Source: an uncultured Mycoplasmatota bacterium (GTDB lineage: Bacteria; Bacillota_I; Bacilli_A; RF39; UBA660). Taken from it: DNA of 25,194 nucleotides. The position numbers and the translations under genes were made by a program. The DNA lies in the NCBI GenBank assembly GCA_900552975.1, contig UWSL01000009.1, positions 1 through 25,194 on the forward strand. The letters run 5' to 3'. Shown here one piece after another: positions 1-7,770 of this stretch. The number at the start of each line of letters is the position of its first letter. The first letter of the stretch is position 1. A model generated the notes under the pieces. That model saw only the letters and a program-made list of their open reading frames with translations, was not told where the DNA came from and made no database searches.

Positions 1-2
1 CT

Positions 3-1376
3 GCCCGACCCGGATGGGCTGAGCAGGATCCGCAAAATTGGTGGGAAAATCTGAAATTGTCAACTCAGGCTGTCATGGCCGGGAGTGGGATCGGTCCGGA
101 TGGAATTGCCGCTATCGGTATCTCTTATCAGATGCACGGACTGGTTTGTGTGGATAAAGGGCAAAATGTATTACGTCCGGCTATTATATGGTGTGACTCA
201 CGGGCGGTTCCATACGGGCAGAAAGCGTTTGAGGCATTGGGGGAAACGCAATGTCTTTCTCATCTGCTGAACTCTCCGGGGAATTTTACCGCTTCCAAAC
301 TGGCATGGATTAAAGAGAATGAGCCTGCTGTGTACGAACGTATTTATAAAATAATGCTGCCCGGCGATTATATCGCTATGAAACTGACGGGGGATATTTG
401 TACCACGGTGTCCGGTTTGTCCGAAGGGATGTTCTGGGATTTTCAGGCAAATGATGTCGCGGGCTTCCTGATGGATTATTATGGATTCGACCGTTCGCTG
501 ATAGCTGATATCAAACCGACTTTTGGCGAGCAGGGGCGTGTAAATGCATGGGCTGCCAAAGAATTGGGCCTGAAAGAGGGAATTCCTGTAACCTATCGCG
601 CCGGAGACCAGCCTAATAATGCTTTGTCGCTCAATGTGTTCAATCCGGGAGAGATTGCTTCTACGGCAGGAACATCGGGAGTGGTATATGGCGTGAACGG
701 TGAGGTGAATTATGATCCGAAATCCCGGGTGAATACTTTTGCCCATGTAAATCATACTGCCGAGCAGACCCGTCTGGGAGTGTTGTTGTGTATCAATGGT
801 ACCGGTATATTGAATTCGTGGGTGAAACGTAATGTGGCTCCCGAAGGTATTTCTTACAGTGATATGAACAGGCTGGCGGCACAGGCTCCTGTCGGCAGTG
901 CCGGAGTAAGTATTCTTCCTTTTGGCAACGGGGCGGAGCGTATGCTGGAAAATAAAGAGACAGGATGCTCTATATGTGGAGTTAATTTTAACCTGCATGG
1001 AAAGCAGCATATTGTTCGTGCCGCACAGGAAGGGATCGTGTTCTCGTTTAAATACGGCATTGATATCATGGAGCAGATGGGTATCCCTGTACAGAAGATT
1101 CATGCCGGACATGCCAATATGTTTCTCAGTCCTATCTTCCGCGAAACGTTGGCGGGAGTGACAGGGGCTGTAATCGAACTGTATGACACGGATGGATCGG
1201 TGGGCGCCGCCAAGGGGGCCGGCATAGGCGCGGGTGTTTATAAAGATAACAACGAGGCATTTGCCACATTGGAAAAACTGGAGGTGATAGAGCCTGATGT
1301 GGCACAGCGTACTGCTTACGATGATGCGTATGCCCGCTGGAAATCCAATCTGGAGAGAGCGATGGCTGCCTTTTAA
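3..1376 (+). CDS. xylB: Xylulokinase (FGGY carbohydrate kinase), 5'-truncated by the window edge
   Basis: Phosphorylates D-xylulose to xylulose 5-phosphate with ATP, in the cytoplasm, for xylose catabolism. The frame is open from base 3, and the residues before the first possible start (TTG at 57) read GWAEQDPQNWWENL, a conserved N-terminal block of xylulokinases, so the gene begins upstream of the window and perhaps 40 residues are missing. Visible FGGY features are the QMHG motif, a WCDSRA block (family WNDxRA), LPGDYIAMKLTG, and an AGDQPNNAL...TAGTSG stretch typical of the ATP-binding C-terminal half. It ends with TAA at 1374-1376. Base composition and codon use (many G/C third positions) differ sharply from everything beyond about 1,550 and resemble Bacteroides. 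In Bacteroides xylB is usually followed by xylA, which is absent here. Function is confident; the link to the rest of the window is doubtful. Confidence 0.93.
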   Translation, partial: ARPGWAEQDPQNWWENLKLSTQAVMAGSGIGPDGIAAIGISYQMHGLVCVDKGQNVLRPAIIWCDSRAVPYGQKAFEALGETQCLSHLLNSPGNFTASKLAWIKENEPAVYERIYKIMLPGDYIAMKLTGDICTTVSGLSEGMFWDFQANDVAGFLMDYYGFDRSLIADIKPTFGEQGRVNAWAAKELGLKEGIPVTYRAGDQPNNALSLNVFNPGEIASTAGTSGVVYGVNGEVNYDPKSRVNTFAHVNHTAEQTRLGVLLCINGTGILNSWVKRNVAPEGISYSDMNRLAAQAPVGSAGVSILPFGNGAERMLENKETGCSICGVNFNLHGKQHIVRAAQEGIVFSFKYGIDIMEQMGIPVQKIHAGHANMFLSPIFRETLAGVTGAVIELYDTDGSVGAAKGAGIGAGVYKDNNEAFATLEKLEVIEPDVAQRTAYDDAYARWKSNLERAMAAF

Positions 1377-1545
1377 GGACCTTCGGATAAAGAAATGGCT
1401 ATTCCGCCTGCGTGTTGAAAAAAAATAGTAGATAAATTATACGATTTATTCCAAGCAAATTTAGTAGTAAAGGAGTAAATAAGATATGAAATATAAAGAA
1501 ACTATATTAATTATATTAATAATCGGAACATTATAAAATCCCGGT
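1377..1545. other. Composition breakpoint / probable chimeric joint
   Basis: G+C-rich sequence after the xylulokinase stop gives way to very A+T-rich sequence within this interval. The exact joint is not visible. The stretch 1,460-1,485 on the plus strand carries an AAAGGAGTAAATAAG leader followed by ATATG, which would suit the start of a gene after xylB. From about 1,487 on, the sequence has the composition of the rest of the window. No gene other than the tail of the minus-strand ORF ending at 1461 is seen here. Confidence 0.6.
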
Positions 1546-2735
1546 ATTTCTAAAATATAATCAAATAATTTTTTTAATTTAGAATTATACAAAGTCATAA
1601 TTGCTTGTTCACTAACTTGCAACTTTAAATATTGATTAGTCAAATCAGCAATTATTTTTTCCATTGACCATCTTACTAATTCTTCAACAACATCTTCCTT
1701 TACACTGTATTTTTGTGCTAAGATGTCATAATTATTATTTTGTGTAGCTTCTTTTAAATAATTACACGCACTTAAATAATCAATTTTATCGTAATAAGAA
1801 TATTTACTTTTGATATTATTAACAACTGCATCAATATATTCTTGAGTTAAAACATTAGCATTTTCTTTACATTCGCGATTAATTTTTCTAAATTTACCGA
1901 CTAAATCTACTCCAAAAAAATAATTTTTCTTTTTATTAATTTCTTTCATTAAATCCATTTTTTTATTAACAACAACCATTTCATTTTGAATACTATTTTC
2001 TTCTAATTGTGATTTAAAATAATAATCATTAAGTTCTAAGTTCATATTTAATTCCCAAACATCTTTAATGAAATCAACTGCCTCTTCTACAGGAGGATTA
2101 ACACTTTTATATTGACTAAGGCGATCTTTTGCAACAATTTCCATAGGTATACTTATTCCACAATTATCTATACTAGTTGGTAACAATCTCAATGGTCTAT
2201 CCAATTCTACTTTATTAAAAGTATCAACCTCTTTTTGTAAATTGTAGTATCTTTGACGCAAATCATTACGTAGATTAGCCATCATACTAAAATAATCCAT
2301 TTGACCTTTTTTAACAGAATCATAATAAGCTAAAAGATTTGATGATTCTAATAATATTCGACTCATTTCATCCATTTCTTTTTTTTGGGCTTCCATCGCA
2401 TCGAATTGTTCTATATTAAACATTTCACCTTTCATCATAATCTTTTCATTACGTAAATAAATTACTTTAGGATTAACTGTTTCATAATTTTCCAAAATCA
2501 TACGGACATTATTAGCTTTGCCATTTTGTTTAAACCAATGCAATTCTTTTAAAAATTCATCCATTTCTTCTAAAGTACTAAAAAGAAATATTCTTTCTAA
2601 AATACCAAAATTATCATCAACAAAAGAATAGCATATTCCTATTGAATTATCTTTTTTATATAGAAAAGGATGTAGAGAAGTCGAATCATACCCGTACTTT
2701 TTCATAACATTTAATGCCGAATTAACATCAAACAT
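1461..2735 (-). CDS. Hypothetical protein, 424 aa, 3' end at the probable chimeric joint
   Basis: I do not recognise this protein. It is soluble-looking, rich in Asn, Lys, Glu and Met, mostly predicted helical, with no clear signal peptide. The middle (about residues 110-180 and 250-290) is charged and could form coiled coil. The start at 2735 (MFDVNSAL) is chosen because AGAGGGTG lies about 6 bases upstream; a longer frame to 2780 would run into the promoter. The last 12-20 residues (SLYFISYLLLYY) are hydrophobic and unlike the rest. They are encoded across the point where base composition changes, so the true C-terminus may be lost and the last codons may be artefactual. It is divergent from the DUF308 gene at 2856. 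Confidence 0.6.
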   Translation of the reverse strand: MFDVNSALNVMKKYGYDSTSLHPFLYKKDNSIGICYSFVDDNFGILERIFLFSTLEEMDEFLKELHWFKQNGKANNVRMILENYETVNPKVIYLRNEKIMMKGEMFNIEQFDAMEAQKKEMDEMSRILLESSNLLAYYDSVKKGQMDYFSMMANLRNDLRQRYYNLQKEVDTFNKVELDRPLRLLPTSIDNCGISIPMEIVAKDRLSQYKSVNPPVEEAVDFIKDVWELNMNLELNDYYFKSQLEENSIQNEMVVVNKKMDLMKEINKKKNYFFGVDLVGKFRKINRECKENANVLTQEYIDAVVNNIKSKYSYYDKIDYLSACNYLKEATQNNNYDILAQKYSVKEDVVEELVRWSMEKIIADLTNQYLKLQVSEQAIMTLYNSKLKKLFDYILEIPGFYNVPIINIINIVSLYFISYLLLYY

Positions 2736-2766
2736 AAAAAACACCCTCTCTATTTTATTCATAAAC

Positions 2767-2772
2767 ATTATA
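2767..2772 (-). promoter_or_regulatory. Extended -10 promoter for the 424-aa gene
   Basis: The minus strand reads TGTGATATAATG, a TGnTATAAT extended -10, about 32 bases before the ATG at 2735. No good -35 is seen; TGTCTT lies 18 bases upstream. Confidence 0.5.
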
Positions 2773-2801
2773 TCACACAAAAAGAAACAAAAGACATTTT
2801 A

Positions 2802-2831
2802 TTGATAATTATTAATGCCATGTTGTATAAT
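2802..2831 (+). promoter_or_regulatory. Sigma-A promoter for the DUF308 gene
   Basis: TTGATA at 2802-2807 and TATAAT at 2826-2831 are separated by 18 bases, 25 bases ahead of the ATG at 2856. Confidence 0.6.
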
Positions 2832-2855
2832 AAAAAATAAGAAAAGAGGTAAAAA

Positions 2856-3509
2856 ATGGAAATAAAAGTAAAATCATATTCATCACAATCATCATTAATT
2901 AGTTCAATTATCTTCTTCATTATTGGCGCAATATTATTCACAAATGCTGAAAAAGTTGTTTCAACAATGGCCTTTATAATTGGTATAATTTTAGCTACTA
3001 TTGGGATTGTTGAATTTATAGTTTATTTAAAAAAAAGAAAAGATGGCGAAAATCAACCAATTGACTTAGGTCGTGGTATTGCTCTTATAGCTATATCATT
3101 AATTTTTATTTTTGCTTCTAATATTGTAGAACAAATAATAAGATTCATTATTGGTGCTTGGATTCTTTTTAGTGGTATTTCTCGTTTAATAAGTGTTCTA
3201 ACTTTCTCAAATAAAAACACGAAATTTCTTCCTCTCCTTATTGTATCTTTTCTTTTAATAGGCATTGGTATTTATACAATAGTTGTTGGAGATGTCGTAC
3301 TTTCAACAATTGGCATAATAATGATGATTTATGCTGCCATCGATATAATAGGTTATATTTTTTATACTAAAGATACTTTAGAAAAAGAAGAACCTGGAGC
3401 AACAACACTAATTATTCCAGAAAAAGATGATGAAGATAATAAAGAAGAAAAGAAAACTAAAAAAACTAAAAATGTAAAAGAAAAAAAGTCAAAAAATAAA
3501 GAAGAGTAA
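2856..3509 (+). CDS. DUF308 / HdeD-like multi-pass membrane protein with charged C-terminal tail
   Basis: Integral membrane protein of 217 aa. About six hydrophobic helices fall between residues 13 and 170, in short glycine-containing pairs (for example IIGAILF, IIGIILATIGIVEF, IIGAWILFSGISRLI), which is the pattern of the DUF308/HdeD family. HdeD is linked to acid resistance in E. coli, but most family members have no known role. The last 40 residues are almost all Lys, Glu, Asp and Asn and probably lie in the cytoplasm. The start is supported by AGAGGT 5-6 bases upstream. The gene is monocistronic: its own promoter lies ahead of it and a hairpin overlaps its stop. Family assignment is from overall pattern, not a catalytic motif. 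Confidence 0.75.
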   Translation: MEIKVKSYSSQSSLISSIIFFIIGAILFTNAEKVVSTMAFIIGIILATIGIVEFIVYLKKRKDGENQPIDLGRGIALIAISLIFIFASNIVEQIIRFIIGAWILFSGISRLISVLTFSNKNTKFLPLLIVSFLLIGIGIYTIVVGDVVLSTIGIIMMIYAAIDIIGYIFYTKDTLEKEEPGATTLIIPEKDDEDNKEEKKTKKTKNVKEKKSKNKEE

Positions 3510-3525
3510 CACCTTCTTTATTTTT
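3492..3525. terminator. Bidirectional intrinsic terminator
   Basis: A 13-bp perfect stem (3492-3504 with 3513-3525) has an 8-base loop, A-tract on one side and T-tract on the other, so it can act in both directions. It overlaps the stop codons of the converging genes ending at 3509 and 3518. Confidence 0.8.
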
Positions 3526-4084
3526 TGCTCCAAACATAATCACTCATTAATTTATCTATATCATATCCTGATTTTTTTAAAATTATCGAAAGATCATTCA
3601 TAGCACTCTCTATTTTACCAATATAAACATCTAAATCCAAAATACTATCATCAGACACATCTTTACATTCTTTTAATTCACCAATCAATGAATCTTTAAC
3701 AGTACATTCATATTCTCTATTTTTATATCCACTAAGAGCATTAGTAGTTGTTTTAAATGTAAATTTATCAACGCCATCAACATGATGTAAAACCAAAACA
3801 TAATTATCTGATTTTTCCAAAAATTCAAAACCTGTATCATATCTTGCAAAAGAATCATATACGATATCACCATCATACTTACACATTGCTCCATCATATT
3901 TCAAAAGTTCACATGAATAACCTTTTTCAACTAAGTAATCTCTTAAATATTTAAAATCAACGTTATCATCTTTCTTACTAAACATTTTTACAAAAACAGA
4001 AATTGAAATAGTAATTACTAAAAATAATCCAACTATAATTGATACAATTTTCATAAATTTTAACCGGCGTGCTCGTCCATACAC
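3518..4084 (-). CDS. Hypothetical single-pass membrane protein
   Basis: Not recognised. One hydrophobic segment near the N-terminus (KIVSIIVGLFLVITISISVF) follows a short basic stretch (RARRLKF), so the protein is likely anchored with its C-terminal ~150 residues outside; that region has paired cysteines. The start is ambiguous. ATG at 4093 lies directly against AGGAG with no spacer. GTG at 4084 has a 9-base spacer and is preferred here. ATG at 4054 (MKIVSII) is another option. The codons for GRARR form a G+C-rich patch (about 4063-4078) unusual for this genome. It lies 45-55 bases downstream of gmk in the same direction with no clear terminator between, so co-transcription is possible. Confidence 0.6.
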   Translation of the reverse strand: MYGRARRLKFMKIVSIIVGLFLVITISISVFVKMFSKKDDNVDFKYLRDYLVEKGYSCELLKYDGAMCKYDGDIVYDSFARYDTGFEFLEKSDNYVLVLHHVDGVDKFTFKTTTNALSGYKNREYECTVKDSLIGELKECKDVSDDSILDLDVYIGKIESAMNDLSIILKKSGYDIDKLMSDYVWSKK

Positions 4085-4138
4085 TACTATCATCTCCTAT
4101 TATAAATAATAGCATAAACACATAATAGTGTAAATTAA

Positions 4139-4822
4139 TTAAATTTTAATATCTTCATTAATAAACACTTTGTCGTCAATTAACAATTCATGAATTTCCT
4201 CTTCTTCATTATTTAAGAAAACTTGTTCAATTCGATCTACACGGCATTTTTCTGAAAGCAAAATTGCTTTGATTTTATTTACAGCATTAATTACTTCATC
4301 ATTAGTTACTACATAGTTATAATCCGTAACTTTATTTATTTCTTTATATGCTGTTTTAAATCTTTCTAATACTTTTTCTTTACTCTCTGTTCCTCGTCCT
4401 ACTAAACGTTTTTTCAATTCTTTCATACTAGGTGGCATAATAAAAATACAAATTGCTTCAGGAACTAATTCTTTAACTTTTAAAGCTCCTTGAACTTCTA
4501 TTTCTAAGATAACATCTATGCCCATACATAATTTTTCTTCGATATATTCTTTTGGTGTTCCATAATAGTTACCATTATAAATGGCATATTCCAATAATTC
4601 ATTATTTTCAATTTTTTTAACAAATTCATCTTTTGTTAAAAAGTAATAAGTTTCTCCTGGAATATCACCTTTTCTAATAGGTCGAGATGTGCAAGAGATA
4701 CTCAACCAAACATTATTATTATTTTTCATAAATTCACTAATTACAGTTCCTTTACCACTCCCACTTGGTCCACTAATTACAATTAAAGAGCCTCTCTCTT
4801 TTTGCTTTAAAATCGTACTCAT
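4139..4822 (-). CDS. gmk: Guanylate kinase
   Basis: Converts GMP and ATP to GDP and ADP, an essential cytoplasmic step in nucleotide supply. The P-loop GPSGSGKGT is at residues 18-26. The GMP-binding block TSRPIRKGDIPGETYYF, the LEYAIYNGNYYGTP segment, the DVILEIEVQGA strand and the RLVGRGTES lid region follow in the expected order. At 227 aa it is about 20 residues longer than typical Gmk, with an extra acidic C-terminal tail (NNEEEEIHELLIDDK onward). The start is firm: AGGAGG lies 5 bases before ATG at 4822. In Firmicutes gmk often sits beside rpoZ/coaBC/priA, but here it is next to small proteins of unknown role. Confidence 0.96.
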   Translation of the reverse strand: MSTILKQKERGSLIVISGPSGSGKGTVISEFMKNNNNVWLSISCTSRPIRKGDIPGETYYFLTKDEFVKKIENNELLEYAIYNGNYYGTPKEYIEEKLCMGIDVILEIEVQGALKVKELVPEAICIFIMPPSMKELKKRLVGRGTESKEKVLERFKTAYKEINKVTDYNYVVTNDEVINAVNKIKAILLSEKCRVDRIEQVFLNNEEEEIHELLIDDKVFINEDIKI

Positions 4823-4845
4823 ATGTCCTCCTTTTTATTAGAACT

Positions 4846-4873
4846 ATTATAATATAAATTATAAAAAAAACAA
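4846..4873 (-). promoter_or_regulatory. Probable gmk promoter
   Basis: TATAAT (plus-strand 4846-4851) has TTGTTT 16 bases upstream on the minus strand, and lies 24 bases before the gmk start. The -35 overlaps the T-tract of the upstream gene's terminator. Confidence 0.45.
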
Positions 4874-4893
4874 TTATTCCTTAATGAATAATT
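4862..4893 (-). terminator. Intrinsic terminator of the small membrane protein gene
   Basis: An 8-bp stem AATTATTC/GAATAATT (4872-4879 with 4886-4893) has a 6-base loop and, in the minus direction, is followed by a run of eight T after one G. It overlaps the stop codon at 4892. Confidence 0.7.
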
Positions 4894-5260
4894 ATTTTTT
4901 TAAATCTCTAATAAAAACAAAAGCATTAATTATAAACAACAATCCAACCAAATACTTAAACCAAAAAGGATAATTTAAAAATAACACATAAATATTTTTA
5001 GTAACTAATTTTTCACCTAAAACATTAAAAAAAATAAAGAACAACAGATAAAACATAAAAATAATATCCATATATATACTATTTCTAATTTTTTTAAATA
5101 ATGCAAACATAATAAATACTAAAGAAAATAAAGAACCAGCATATAATAAATTTAAATTATAGCTATTTACAAGTTTACCTCCATTTTTTAAAAAGAAGAA
5201 AACATATAAACCAAAGCTAATAAAACTTATTATAACATTTATTAAATTAATTTTTTTCAT
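4892..5260 (-). CDS. Small hydrophobic membrane protein, 122 aa
   Basis: Not recognised. Four hydrophobic helices are visible (INVIISFISFGLYVFFF, LLYAGSLFSLVFIMFALF, IIFMFYLLFFIFFNVLG, FWFKYLVGLLFIINAFVF) joined by short loops with Lys and Asn, ending in RDLKK. It is certainly membrane-embedded, but no conserved motif suggests a transport or enzymatic role. Start chosen at ATG 5260 because GGTG lies 6 bases upstream; a GTG start at 5272 would overlap that site. It lies between htpG and gmk on the same strand, with terminators on both sides, so it may be its own unit. Confidence 0.6.
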   Translation of the reverse strand: MKKINLINVIISFISFGLYVFFFLKNGGKLVNSYNLNLLYAGSLFSLVFIMFALFKKIRNSIYMDIIFMFYLLFFIFFNVLGEKLVTKNIYVLFLNYPFWFKYLVGLLFIINAFVFIRDLKK

Positions 5261-5296
5261 AATATTCACCACTTATTAAAAGTATTATAAAAGAAA

Positions 5297-5320
5297 AAAG
5301 ATAGTATATCTACTATCTTT
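5297..5320 (-). terminator. htpG terminator
   Basis: A 10-bp perfect stem AAAGATAGTA/TACTATCTTT with a 4-base loop, followed in the minus direction by a T-rich tract, lies just after the htpG stop at 5326. Confidence 0.8.
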
Positions 5321-5325
5321 ACAAT

Positions 5326-7206
5326 TTATTTACTCATCATTTCACAAATCATATTAGTAAGTTCAGTTGGATTTTCAACACTTAATCCTTCTATTAAACG
5401 AGCTTGATTATATAAAATCTTGGTATAATTAGCTAAAATATCTTTATCATGTTTGTACAAATCTTTTAATTTAGTAGCTATAGGATGATCCTCATTAATT
5501 TCTAAGACAACTTCTGCCTTAACATCTTGACCATCACCCATAGAATTCAAAACTTTTTCCATTTCTAAAGAAATATTACCTTCCGTACTCAAACATACTG
5601 GATGTTTTTTTAATTTATTAGTGAATTTAATATTTTTAACTTCTGGCAAAGCTTCTTTCATGAAATCAAACATATCTTTAGCTTCATTATTAGCTTTTTC
5701 TAACTGTTCCTTTTCCTCTTCAGTATCTAATGAAACATCTTCATTACTTATATTAACAAATTTTTTATCATCATAACTCATCAATGCTTGAATAGTAAAT
5801 TCATCAACATAATCACATAAATATAATACTTCATAATCACGTTCTTTAAATCTTTCAACTTGTGGTAACATATCTATCTTATCGATACTCTCTCCACAAA
5901 CATAATAAATTTTATCCTGCTTATCAAGCATATTATCAACATATTCTTTTAAAGTTATTTTTTTCTTTTGTTTAGAACTATAGAACAAAATTAAATCCTT
6001 TAACATATCATTATTCATTCCATAACTACTATATATACCATATTTTAATTGCATACCAAATGCACTAAAGAACTTTTCATAACTTTCGCGATCATTTTCT
6101 AACATTTCTAACAAAGTATTTTTAATTTTCTTTTCAATATTCTTAGATATTAATTTTAATTGTCTATTTTGTTGCAAAATTTCACGTGATAAGTTCAAAG
6201 ATATATCTTCACTATCGACTAAACCTTTAACAAAACTGAAATAATCGGGTAATAAATCAGCACATTTATCCATTATCAAAACACCATTAGAATATAGTTG
6301 CAAACCTTTTTCATATTCTTTCGTATAATAATCATATGGTGCATGGCTAGGAATAAATAATAATGAATCATAACTTATTTGACCTTCAGCTTTACTATGA
6401 ACTACTTTTAAAGGCTTTTCATAATCTAAAAACTTATCTGAATAAAAAGAGTTATATTCTTCTTCACTAACTTCTGTATCACTTTTTTTCCAAATTGGAA
6501 CCATACTATTTAAAGTTTTCTCGGTTGTAACTTCTTCATATTCATCTTTACTACCTTCTTTTAATTCTTTTGTAGTAACATTCATCTTTATTGGATACTT
6601 AATATAGTCAGAATATTTTTTGACAATACCTTCTATTCTTCTTGTTTCCAAATATTCATCAAATGATTCTTTTTCCGTATTATCTTTTAAAGTTAATGTA
6701 ATAATAGTTCCAACATTTTCTTTTTCTGCTTTTTCAATACTATAACCATCAGCACCGTCGCTTATCCATTCATAGGCTTCATCACTACCATAAGCCTTTG
6801 ACAGTACACTAATCTCTTTAGCAACCATAAACGCTGAATAGAAACCAACACCAAATTGACCAATTATACTAATATCCTTTTGCTTTTCATTTATTTCTTT
6901 AAATAAAGATGAACCACTTTTTGCAATAACACCTAAGTTTTCATCAAGTTCATCATGTGTCATTCCAATACCATTATCTATTATTTTTATTGTTCTATTT
7001 TCTTTATCCAATTCAATTTTAATTTCAAAGTCATCTTTATTTAATTCTATTTTGCGATCTGTAAGAGATTTATAATACAACTTATCAATAGCATCACTTG
7101 CATTAGATAATAATTCGCGTAAAAAAATATCTCTATTTGTATAAACTGAATTAATCATCAAATCTAGTATTTTTTTTGACTCAGTTTTAAATTGTTTTTT
7201 CTTCAT
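5326..7206 (-). CDS. htpG: Chaperone protein HtpG (bacterial Hsp90)
   Basis: ATP-dependent cytoplasmic chaperone that works as a dimer with the DnaK system. The GHKL ATPase domain at the N-terminus shows the N box ELLSNASDAIDKL (E31, N35, D39), the DNGIG motif (D77) and the lid/glycine block GQFGVGFYSAFMVA. The middle domain carries the conserved NLSREILQQNRQLK segment with the catalytic Arg, and the C-terminal dimerisation domain is present. At 626 aa it is full length. The start at 7206 (MKKKQFKTESKK) matches the family N-terminus and has GGAAGAG 7 bases upstream; a longer frame to 7281 would include the promoter. The promoter is covered by a CIRCE element, so repression by HrcA is expected. 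hrcA itself is not in the window. Confidence 0.97.
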   Translation of the reverse strand: MKKKQFKTESKKILDLMINSVYTNRDIFLRELLSNASDAIDKLYYKSLTDRKIELNKDDFEIKIELDKENRTIKIIDNGIGMTHDELDENLGVIAKSGSSLFKEINEKQKDISIIGQFGVGFYSAFMVAKEISVLSKAYGSDEAYEWISDGADGYSIEKAEKENVGTIITLTLKDNTEKESFDEYLETRRIEGIVKKYSDYIKYPIKMNVTTKELKEGSKDEYEEVTTEKTLNSMVPIWKKSDTEVSEEEYNSFYSDKFLDYEKPLKVVHSKAEGQISYDSLLFIPSHAPYDYYTKEYEKGLQLYSNGVLIMDKCADLLPDYFSFVKGLVDSEDISLNLSREILQQNRQLKLISKNIEKKIKNTLLEMLENDRESYEKFFSAFGMQLKYGIYSSYGMNNDMLKDLILFYSSKQKKKITLKEYVDNMLDKQDKIYYVCGESIDKIDMLPQVERFKERDYEVLYLCDYVDEFTIQALMSYDDKKFVNISNEDVSLDTEEEKEQLEKANNEAKDMFDFMKEALPEVKNIKFTNKLKKHPVCLSTEGNISLEMEKVLNSMGDGQDVKAEVVLEINEDHPIATKLKDLYKHDKDILANYTKILYNQARLIEGLSVENPTELTNMICEMMSK

Positions 7207-7245
7207 AAATTCATCTCTTCCTTTGCTTTTTCTAAGTCTAAAACA

Positions 7246-7274
7246 AGCATAGCACCACCCATTAGCACTGTCAA
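7246..7274 (-). promoter_or_regulatory. htpG promoter (sigma-A)
   Basis: On the minus strand TTGACA (plus 7269-7274) and TATGCT (plus 7246-7251) are exactly 17 bases apart. The -35 hexamer lies inside the CIRCE element. Confidence 0.75.
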
Positions 7275-7288
7275 GTAGCAAGTGCTAG
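7262..7288. promoter_or_regulatory. CIRCE element (HrcA operator)
   Basis: TTAGCACTG-N9-AAGTGCTAG matches the CIRCE consensus TTAGCACTC-N9-GAGTGCTAA at 15 of 18 arm positions with the exact 9-base spacer. It overlaps the htpG -35 box, where bound HrcA would block RNA polymerase until heat stress. Confidence 0.9.
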
Positions 7289-7317
7289 TTTTCATCAAAT
7301 TATCACAATACCAAAAT

Positions 7318-7346
7318 TTGACGAATATTTTTTTATAATATATAAT
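7318..7346 (+). promoter_or_regulatory. Sigma-A promoter for the 113-aa gene
   Basis: TTGACG at 7318-7323 and TATAAT at 7341-7346 are 17 bases apart and lie 20 bases before the ATG at 7367. It diverges from the htpG promoter. Confidence 0.7.
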
Positions 7347-7366
7347 CACATAGCGAGGTGAAGTAG

Positions 7367-7708
7367 ATGAAAAACGGCCAAATAAACTATATTTACAAAA
7401 TGAAAATAGCACAAAATGAATTTACTTATATCTATTCTGTTCATCCATCAGAAAATAGTTTAAGATATAAATACTATATTTTATGCAAAGATAATAAAAG
7501 AAATCCAACAATTATTTCACTAACTAATGGTATCGATTTTATAAAAAAATATAATAAAAAACTTGTTAGAATTAAACCATCTACAGACAATCAAGATTAC
7601 ATCTTGTTTATAAATTTAAAAGAACAAGCTGAAGAAAGATACTATTTACAAAATTCAATAGATAAAGGAGAAACAATAAATAAAAAAAGTTCCTCTCCTC
7701 ATCTATAA
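7367..7708 (+). CDS. Hypothetical protein, 113 aa
   Basis: Not recognised. A small, basic, Tyr/Lys/Asn-rich soluble protein with alternating beta-like segments (FTYIYSVHP, YKYYILCK, PTIISLTNG, DYILFINLK) and no membrane helix or signal peptide. It has good expression signals: a 17-bp spaced promoter, AGGTG 6 bases before ATG, and a long terminator hairpin at its stop. That supports a real gene despite its small size. It diverges from htpG with about 160 bases between the starts, but nothing shows it shares the CIRCE control, which overlaps only the htpG promoter. Confidence 0.65.
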   Translation: MKNGQINYIYKMKIAQNEFTYIYSVHPSENSLRYKYYILCKDNKRNPTIISLTNGIDFIKKYNKKLVRIKPSTDNQDYILFINLKEQAEERYYLQNSIDKGETINKKSSSPHL

Positions 7709-7770
7709 AAAATAGATTTAGTTAAATAGATATATAATCAAACTATATCACTTACCTAAATCTATTTTTT
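7707..7770. terminator. Long bidirectional terminator between converging genes
   Basis: A 15-bp perfect stem (7707-7721 with 7756-7770), A-tract on one end and T-tract on the other, encloses a 34-base loop that can form an inner GATATA/TATATC helix (7729-7734 with 7744-7749). It overlaps the stops of both converging genes. Confidence 0.75.

Noticed and set aside
198..1112. Long minus-strand ORF inside the xylulokinase
   Set aside because: It is a shadow of the coding strand; the plus-strand frame has clear FGGY kinase motifs, and the minus translation matches no family.
7203..7412. Minus-strand ORF over the htpG promoter
   Set aside because: It covers the CIRCE element and both divergent promoters, and has no ribosome site.
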